DNA of 20,345 nucleotides from assembly GCA_964534765.1 (NCBI GenBank), contig CAZHRJ010000044.1, forward strand, positions 1 through 20,345, given 5' to 3'. How positions within the stretch are numbered: position 1 is the stretch's first letter; each line of letters starts with the position of its first letter. The DNA comes from CAZHRJ01 sp964534765. Its GTDB lineage: Bacteria; Lindowbacteria; 2-12-FULL-62-27. A program made the position numbers and the translations under genes. The notes beneath the pieces are model-generated. The model searched no databases, had not been told where the DNA came from, and saw only the letters and a list, made by a program, of their open reading frames with translations. Of this stretch, positions 15,573 to 20,345 are shown piece by piece.

Positions 15573-18200
15573 TCATTTCGGGAATGTTTCTGAACCGGCC
15601 GGATGGGAAGGTGAGACGGATAAATTTTTTTTAAGGACGCGGATGAGATCCTCGCGCATAACGGGTTTGTTGATCACATCCGCCAGGCCTCGAAAGGTCT
15701 TCCGGTTTTCATCCGCTAGGGTGCTGATCACGACCAGCGGCACGCCGGCCAGATCCGGGACCGACCGGATCGACTCGACCACCTCCCAGCCGTTTTGGTC
15801 TGGCATGAGCAAATCGACAGTGATGAGATCGGGCCGCCGCTCCCGGGCGACCCGAATACCCTGAGAGCCTGATCCGGCGGTGATGACCTTGAGGCCGAGT
15901 CCCTCGCAGTAGTGCATGAGCACCAGCCGGGAATCGGGATCGTCGTCAATGACAAGAACAGTCTTGCCCGCAATGCCGTTTCCGTCTTCCGCCGGTTCTG
16001 AGGCTTTGGCCGCAACCGGCTGGGATTCGGCCGGAATGTCGCGGCGAGCGGCAAGTGCGCCCGGCAATTCGGCCGGCAGCAGGATTCTGAACGTCGTTCC
16101 CCGGCCCAGTTCACTGGAGACTTCAATCTCATATCCCAGCATCTGGCAAAGCGATCGGGTGATGGATAGACCAAGCCCGGTGCCGCCGACCTGCCGGGCC
16201 AGGCGCCGATCGCCCTGCTGAAACGGCTCGAAGATCACATCCATCCGCTCCCGCGGAATCCCGGCGCCGGTATCATTGACGTCGATGCGGACCGGTCGAT
16301 GGGTATCGGGATCGGCGGCCACGCGCACCGTGACGGTTCCGTGATCGGTGTACTGAATGGCGTTGCCGATGAGGTTGATGAGAATCTGTTTCATCCGGGT
16401 CGCGTCGGTCTCGATGGGGGCCAATACCCGGGGCAGATCGGCGACCAGCTTGAGGCTCCGGCCCAGGACCCGGCCCTCCATCTGGCGGAGGGTCTCGATG
16501 ATCAACGCGTCCAGATACAGAGGCTCAATTTCCAGATCCATCTGCCCGGCTTCAACCTTCGAGAGATCCAGCACCTCATTGATCAGCCGCATCAGATACC
16601 GGCCGTTCTCGATGATCCGGTCCACATACGCCAGATCCTCCGGCCGGATGGATTGGTTTTTGTTCTGAAGAAGAATGTTCGCGAACCCGATGACTGAATT
16701 TAAAGGCGATCGCAACTCATGACTCATGTTCGCCAGAAATTCGCTCTTCGCCCGGTTCGCGCCTTCCGCCAGGTCCCTGGCCGTCATCAGATCCCTCTGC
16801 GCCTTCAAACGATCCGCGATGTCGTGGACAAAGAGATTGAATGTATATACACCCGCGATCCGAATGGGCCACAGAGTCAACTCGACCGGGAACTCCGTTC
16901 CGTCGCGTCGAAGCGCCGTCTGCTCCATCCGGCGGTTCAGATATCCTCCATCCGACGTTTCCAAAAATCGCCGAATTCCCTGAATATGCGTCTCGCGCTG
17001 TTTGGGAGGAAGAATCAGGTCCGGCATCCTCCGGCCCAGGGCTTCCTCACGCGGCCATCCGAAGGTCTGCTCCGCCTGACGATTCCAGTCCGTGATCACT
17101 CCCTGCTCGTCCATGGCGATAAAGGCCTCGGATGCCGTCTCCAGGACGGACCGCAGTTTTACCGTCATGCTCTCGGCCTGGGCTTCAGCCAGACTGCGGG
17201 TGACCTGGAGATACCGGATGACGCCGAAGATCAGAAGGCTGGCCAGGAGTCCCGCGATCAGAACCAGAACCGGCCGGCCGGAATCGATGGCGCGGTCAAA
17301 TTCGGGTTCCGTAAAGAAGTTCAACATCCAGAGCCGGCCGCCAACCTCTATGGGGGCGGCATAGACAAACGTCGGTTTTTCTTCCGAGGAACTTCGATAA
17401 TTCGGGTCGGCCACGTAGAGCAGATGGGCCGGCGTCATTTCCAGATCGTCGTACACCTCAAAATCAATGTCTGTCCCGGCCTCGCCCACCAGGCCTCTCA
17501 TCATCTCTCCGATCCGCAACGGGCTGTAGACCCATCCCTGAATCGCCGCCCGGCGGTCTTCGATGGTGACCGTCGGCATCCCGTTCCGAAAGACCGGCAG
17601 ATAGACCGCGATTTCGTACTGAGCCGGATCGCTGATCCGGGACTTGCGCCGGACGGCCGATACCGGCCCGGCTTGATCCCGTGCCAGGTCGGCGGCGGGC
17701 CGGAAATTCTCGGTGTCGATGCCGTGATCAAATCCCAGCCGCTCCTCATTGCCCAGATGCGGCTCCATAAACGTCACCACGTCATATTCCCGCCGCGGAC
17801 CCGGAGGGTCGATCCTGAAATCGGGCGCGACGTCTGACCGGATCCGGACGAGATACTCCTGCAGATCATCGGCCCGGACGCGCTCGATGTATCCGATTCC
17901 CTGAATGCCGGGATAATTTTTTTGCACATGCAACGATCCGACAAACCGCCGCCATTCCTCACGCGTCACCCGGTCGGACGCCGCAAACAATCCCTGACCG
18001 CCCCGAAGAACCTGCTCGTAAAAAAGAAGCCGGTCCTCGATCGCCGATTTGACCTGCCGAACCCGGACCTCAAACCGGCCCTGCGCCTGATCCGTCAGGT
18101 GCTGCCGGGAGGAGTCAAAGGCCCAGGCCGTGATGCCGAGCGAAACGGCCAGGATGACCCATGCGCCCCAGGGAACAAATCGGCGGGGATTCGCCGTCAC
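15573..18200 (-). CDS. CHASE-PAS hybrid sensor histidine kinase
   Basis: Membrane sensor kinase of 875 residues. A first membrane helix (~11-28) and a second (~311-329) bracket a CHASE-type extracytoplasmic sensor domain (FMEPHLGNEERLGFDHGID region, 144-162). Then come a PAS domain (~350-460; DWNRQAEQTFGW), the HisKA dimer with the phosphorylated H494 in NMSHELRSPLN, the ATPase domain (N-box LINLIGNAIQYTD, DTGAGIP, GGTGLGLSI) and a C-terminal receiver with DDD 752-754, phosphoacceptor D796, S826 and K845. All catalytic residues are present. The start is a GTG at 18200, 7 nt after the EAL gene and behind GAGG. There is no separate response regulator nearby, so the output may pass through the receiver to another protein. 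CHASE ligands are small molecules in known cases; this one is unknown. Confidence 0.94.
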   Translation of the reverse strand: MTANPRRFVPWGAWVILAVSLGITAWAFDSSRQHLTDQAQGRFEVRVRQVKSAIEDRLLFYEQVLRGGQGLFAASDRVTREEWRRFVGSLHVQKNYPGIQGIGYIERVRADDLQEYLVRIRSDVAPDFRIDPPGPRREYDVVTFMEPHLGNEERLGFDHGIDTENFRPAADLARDQAGPVSAVRRKSRISDPAQYEIAVYLPVFRNGMPTVTIEDRRAAIQGWVYSPLRIGEMMRGLVGEAGTDIDFEVYDDLEMTPAHLLYVADPNYRSSSEEKPTFVYAAPIEVGGRLWMLNFFTEPEFDRAIDSGRPVLVLIAGLLASLLIFGVIRYLQVTRSLAEAQAESMTVKLRSVLETASEAFIAMDEQGVITDWNRQAEQTFGWPREEALGRRMPDLILPPKQRETHIQGIRRFLETSDGGYLNRRMEQTALRRDGTEFPVELTLWPIRIAGVYTFNLFVHDIADRLKAQRDLMTARDLAEGANRAKSEFLANMSHELRSPLNSVIGFANILLQNKNQSIRPEDLAYVDRIIENGRYLMRLINEVLDLSKVEAGQMDLEIEPLYLDALIIETLRQMEGRVLGRSLKLVADLPRVLAPIETDATRMKQILINLIGNAIQYTDHGTVTVRVAADPDTHRPVRIDVNDTGAGIPRERMDVIFEPFQQGDRRLARQVGGTGLGLSITRSLCQMLGYEIEVSSELGRGTTFRILLPAELPGALAARRDIPAESQPVAAKASEPAEDGNGIAGKTVLVIDDDPDSRLVLMHYCEGLGLKVITAGSGSQGIRVARERRPDLITVDLLMPDQNGWEVVESIRSVPDLAGVPLVVISTLADENRKTFRGLADVINKPVMREDLIRVLKKNLSVSPSHPAGSETFPK

Positions 18201-18207
18201 GACCGCC

Positions 18208-19506
18208 TCACAGGACCTCGGCCACCGCGGAAATGCTGTGCAGGTCGCGCATCCGCATCTGAATTTCCTTGTCCGCGACCAGCATTTCCGATGGATGGGC
18301 CAGACAGAATCCCTGAATCAGCCGGCATCCCATGGCCTTGAGTTCATCCAGTTCCTCCCGCGTCTCCACGCCCTCCGCGATGCACTGACATCCGATCTGC
18401 TCGCCGTAGTAGAGGAGCGAGCGGATGAGTTTTTGCTGGCGTACGTTTTGATGAATCTGCCGGATGAGGGACATGTCGAGTTTGATGTAATCGGGCTCCA
18501 GCCGGGTGAGCATCTCCAGGGAGGAATATCCGCTTCCCAGATCGTCGATCGCGATTCCCACGCCGAAGGCCTTGAAAAATTTGAGCTGGGAATTGAGCCG
18601 CTCCGGATCTTTGACGTAATGGCGTTCCGTCAACTCGAAGACCAGGCGGGAGAGGTCCTTTCGATAAAACGGATTCGACCGGTCGCTGAGCGTCGCGTAC
18701 TCACGGAAATCGTTCGGATGGAGATTGAGGAACAATTTTTGATCGGGGCCGAGTCTACGGAGAGCCCGGAGGGCGTTGCGGTTCGTGAGATGGGACAGGT
18801 CCCGGTAGAGGTTGAATTTCTCGGAGTATCCGATCACCGCCTGCGTATCGCGTATCGCCGGATGATCCACCCGCATGAGCGACTCGTATCCGTGAACGCG
18901 CCCGGAAACGATGTCCACAATCGGCTGGTAGACCGAATAGAGCAGGTTGTTCTTGAGGATGTCCTTGATCAGCGTCATGACATCGCCTTCCGCCGGCCGG
19001 CGCGGCAATGTGGCGTGGATGAGACTGCCCAGCGTCTGGCAGAGCGCTGAAATGCGGCGGGTGACCACCGGCGTGAGTTTGGTCGGAACGCCGTGGTCGA
19101 TCGCGACCGCCAGGACGCCCAGTTTTCGGGCGCCGTGGCGGAGCGGGAAGACGGCGAATTCCCGCGCGTAGTTTTTGTGCGGGAACCGTCGCCGGACCCG
19201 GTATTCGGGATCGGGCCGGCGGTCCCGGATAACAATGCTTCGGTTTTCCAAAAATGCGCGCGACTCCACCGCCCGGGAAGAAATTCCCTCCATCCGCAAA
19301 ACCGGACAGCGGATCGACCGCATATCCTTGTTCGGATGTCCGGTGCTGGCCGACGCCTGAAGAACATGATCGGGCTTGTCGTAGAGCATCACCGTCACCC
19401 GGGTGAGCCTGAAGGCGTCCCGGATCAGGGTGACGGCCGTTTCTTGGACATTCGGCGCCGAAGCGGCGGAGGATTCGAGGTCTTTAAGCTGCCGGTCGAG
19501 GGTCAT
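18208..19506 (-). CDS. GAF-EAL cyclic-di-GMP phosphodiesterase
   Basis: Predicted cytoplasmic phosphodiesterase that hydrolyses cyclic di-GMP. Residues ~10-165 look like a GAF-type sensor; ~185-415 are an EAL domain. Catalytic and metal residues are retained: E208 (ESLMR), N261 (LNLHPND), E291 (ELTER), D321-D322 (IDDLGSGYSSL), K342 (YIKLD), E378 and E381 (AEGVET) and Q398 (QGF), so it is likely active. No GGDEF domain or membrane helix is present. I chose ATG 19506 because the domain order starts there; the open frame continues to 19845 but those residues are unlike any domain and overlap the mltG remnant in another frame. No Shine-Dalgarno precedes it. It lies 7 nt before the hybrid kinase, suggesting shared transcription. 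Confidence 0.92.
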   Translation of the reverse strand: MTLDRQLKDLESSAASAPNVQETAVTLIRDAFRLTRVTVMLYDKPDHVLQASASTGHPNKDMRSIRCPVLRMEGISSRAVESRAFLENRSIVIRDRRPDPEYRVRRRFPHKNYAREFAVFPLRHGARKLGVLAVAIDHGVPTKLTPVVTRRISALCQTLGSLIHATLPRRPAEGDVMTLIKDILKNNLLYSVYQPIVDIVSGRVHGYESLMRVDHPAIRDTQAVIGYSEKFNLYRDLSHLTNRNALRALRRLGPDQKLFLNLHPNDFREYATLSDRSNPFYRKDLSRLVFELTERHYVKDPERLNSQLKFFKAFGVGIAIDDLGSGYSSLEMLTRLEPDYIKLDMSLIRQIHQNVRQQKLIRSLLYYGEQIGCQCIAEGVETREELDELKAMGCRLIQGFCLAHPSEMLVADKEIQMRMRDLHSISAVAEVL

Positions 19507-19513
19507 TGGGAGG

Positions 19514-19542
19514 AATAAATCAATGGATGGGGAGATCGTCAA
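19514..19542 (-). promoter_or_regulatory. Candidate promoter of the EAL-kinase unit
   Basis: On the minus strand TTGACG (19542-19537) and TTTATT (19519-19514) are separated by 17 bp. They match the sigma-70 consensus at 5 of 6 and 4 of 6 positions. Transcription would begin at about 19507, right at the ATG at 19506, which would give a leaderless message; this fits the lack of a ribosome binding site. Confidence 0.4.
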
Positions 19543-19599
19543 GCGATCGAGGACATTGCCAGGGATATTGCCGGATTTCTGCGTAACCGGCCCATTTTT

Positions 19600-19783
19600 T
19601 GAATAGGGCCAGTAGAGACGGAACCGTTTGGGGATCGCGACGCAGTCGAACAAACTGGCAGTGGGGGACGGCCGCGCGAATCGACAGCAGACCAGGATTG
19701 CTGACCGGTCCCGGCGGAAGGCCGGGATGTCGATAGGTGTTGTAGGCCGAGTCGACCCGAAGATCGGCGTCGAAAAGGTACAC
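19600..19783 (-). pseudogene. mltG: Remnant of MltG/YceG endolytic transglycosylase
   Basis: One minus-strand frame reads DADLRVDSAYNTY and then RHPGLPPGPVSNPGLLSI, which is the conserved C-terminal part of MltG, the inner-membrane enzyme that ends glycan strand growth. The family usually continues with a YLYFV...F/S-x-T-x-x-EH segment. Here that frame instead turns into unrelated sequence after RAAV. A second frame reads CVAIPKRFRLYWPYSKN at about the right place, so at least one frameshift is likely near 19,650. Nothing of the large N-terminal part is visible upstream. No intact copy is in the window. I read it as a decayed gene end left by a deletion or rearrangement. Confidence 0.7.
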
Positions 19784-19806
19784 TCAGAAACCTCCCACGC
19801 CTCTGT

Positions 19807-19833
19807 AAAATAAGGGAGGAAAAGCCACCTCCC
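19807..19833 (-). terminator. Terminator-like hairpin, minus strand
   Basis: On the minus strand GGGAGG (19833-19828), an 8-base loop, CCTCCC (19819-19814) and then TTATTTT (19813-19807). The 6-bp stem is short. A third copy, CCTCCC on the plus strand at 19791-19796, could form an alternative stem with the same GGGAGG. No intact minus-strand gene lies upstream for it to end. Confidence 0.35.
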
Positions 19834-19989
19834 GGTGAAGGACATCTACAGGAAGTTCTGAAGTCTGTTCGATTTCCCTCTATCCAGATCAGAGGGCTTG
19901 CAATCAGCGACCGAATCCGTCATGAATAGTGACGCCCGGAGTTCACGTGGGAGTTGCCCAAAATATGAATTTCTGGGATGCTGCACACA

Positions 19990-20007
19990 TTGCGGCTTGA
20001 GCCGCAA
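19990..20007. repeat. Perfect 8-bp inverted repeat
   Basis: TTGCGGCT and AGCCGCAA are separated by two bases (TG), giving a tight hairpin, or a 7-bp stem with a TTGA loop. A T7 run on the plus strand starts only 34 bases later, too far for an intrinsic terminator. It lies ~160 bp upstream of the IS91-like reading frame and may be part of that element's end or a protein-binding site. Confidence 0.6.
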
Positions 20008-20051
20008 ATGTTACGCACGGCGAACCATAAGTGAGAGAGTGTTTTTTTCGG

Positions 20052-20080
20052 TTGACATCCTCGCGGCATCAGGATATGTC
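20052..20080 (+). promoter_or_regulatory. Candidate plus-strand promoter
   Basis: A perfect -35 TTGACA (20052-20057) is followed after 17 bp by TATGTC (20075-20080), which matches only the first three bases of the -10. A short inverted repeat ATCCT/AGGAT (20057-20061 and 20071-20075) spans the spacer. It points toward the transposase frame at the window end, about 90 bp downstream. Confidence 0.4.
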
Positions 20081-20169
20081 TTGATGAGTTGATGTTGAAC
20101 ATTGAGGGGACGCGCACCGGGTAGCGGGGCGGCGATCTTGGCGGAGGAGGCGGCTCGAAGGGGCTGCCT

Positions 20170-20345
20170 TTGCGTTTATGTGGGCGACCATCGAAGCCGG
20201 GAGAATCGACACCGCCGGGCGGGGAATTCTACAAGCCGCGCCGGGCGACCGAGGCGCCGTTCTACAAACTCGTCGCCGGCCATTTTTGGGAGTTTGAGCG
20301 CGTCTATCCGGAGAAATATGAGCGTGACTTTGGCGTCTGGCGCGG
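20170..20345 (+). mobile_element. IS91-family-like transposase, amino-terminal part
   Basis: The plus-strand frame reads EFYKPRRATEAPFYKLVAGH and then FWEFERVYPEKYERDFGVWR, which resembles the beginning of IS91-type (Y2, rolling-circle) transposases, where a Y-x-PR segment is followed by LY/FY, EFE-x-VY and YGFWRP. The catalytic tyrosines and the zinc-binding cysteines lie further downstream, outside the window, so neither completeness nor activity can be judged. The open frame begins after a stop at 20122-20124 and has no ATG or GTG; TTG at 20170 is the only start I see. A different frame has ATG at 20178 but loses the family similarity. It is the only plausible plus-strand gene here, opposite in direction to all others. 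Confidence 0.65.

Larger units (their letters stand above)
19846..20124. other. Gene-poor, lower-GC stretch
   Basis: GC is about 43-53% in 60-base blocks here, against about 60% in the genes. I find no gene I can support. Short open frames exist on both strands (for example plus 19898-20092 with several Cys), but none has a recognisable domain or a good ribosome binding site. It contains the inverted repeat at 19990 and the promoter candidate at 20052, and probably includes the flank or end of the IS91-like element to the right. Confidence 0.5.

Noticed and set aside
19507..19845. Upstream extension of the EAL frame
   Set aside because: These residues show no domain and cover the mltG remnant, whose family signature is in a different frame.
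19898..20092. Small plus-strand frame with several cysteines
   Set aside because: It contains C-x2-C-like spacing by eye, but has no known domain, no ribosome binding site and unusual composition. It is more likely chance in a non-coding patch.
1..20345. CRISPR arrays, tRNA, rRNA, riboswitches
   Set aside because: No regular repeat-spacer pattern, cloverleaf or lysine/arginine-type riboswitch leader was seen; the gap before argB is only 72 nt.

Overview
This 20.3 kb window is bacterial. It has roughly 60% GC, and every real gene but one is on the minus strand. It encodes a Gram-negative-type cell: it has apolipoprotein N-acyltransferase (an outer-membrane lipoprotein enzyme) and makes lysine through LL-diaminopimelate aminotransferase (DapL). 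DapL is found in scattered lineages such as Nitrospirota, Omnitrophota, deltaproteobacterial groups and Spirochaetes. I cannot place the organism to phylum from these genes; an uncultured lineage of that kind is an inference.

Region 1 (about 15,500 down to 80, minus strand) is one tightly packed series of 16 genes, read in the order argB-argD-argF-argG-argH-lysA-dapF-dapA-dapB-FAH family-dapL-folB-folK-MerR-like-murI-lnt. Many junctions overlap (ATGA, TTGA or TAATG) or are only 1-13 nt apart, so this looks like a single operon. A good candidate promoter (TATAAT) lies just upstream of argB. The genes cover the arginine pathway from N-acetylglutamate to arginine, except argC and the deacetylation/transacetylation step (argJ or argE). 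They also give a complete route from aspartate semialdehyde to lysine (DapA, DapB, DapL, DapF, LysA), the two pterin steps of folate synthesis, D-glutamate formation for peptidoglycan, and lipoprotein N-acylation. meso-Diaminopimelate and D-glutamate are both peptidoglycan precursors, so the operon joins amino-acid supply to envelope building. Two members have no obvious place in it: a fumarylacetoacetate-hydrolase-family enzyme and a small MerR-type DNA-binding protein.

Region 2 (15,573-19,506, minus strand) is a two-gene signalling unit upstream of the operon: a GAF-EAL cyclic-di-GMP phosphodiesterase followed 7 nt later by a CHASE-PAS-histidine kinase-receiver hybrid kinase. The catalytic residues of both look intact.

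Region 3 (19,507-20,345) is a lower-GC, gene-poor boundary. It holds a frameshifted remnant of the MltG/YceG endolytic transglycosylase, a terminator-like hairpin, a perfect 8-bp inverted repeat, a plus-strand TTGACA promoter candidate, and the first part of an IS91-family-like transposase that runs off the window. It looks like a rearranged edge next to a mobile element.

I see no CRISPR array, tRNA, rRNA or defence system. The most unusual things are the breadth of the operon, its two unexplained members, the G-tract at the predicted argB transcription start, and departures from family norms in FolB, Lnt, DapL and ArgG. None of these proves a new biological system.
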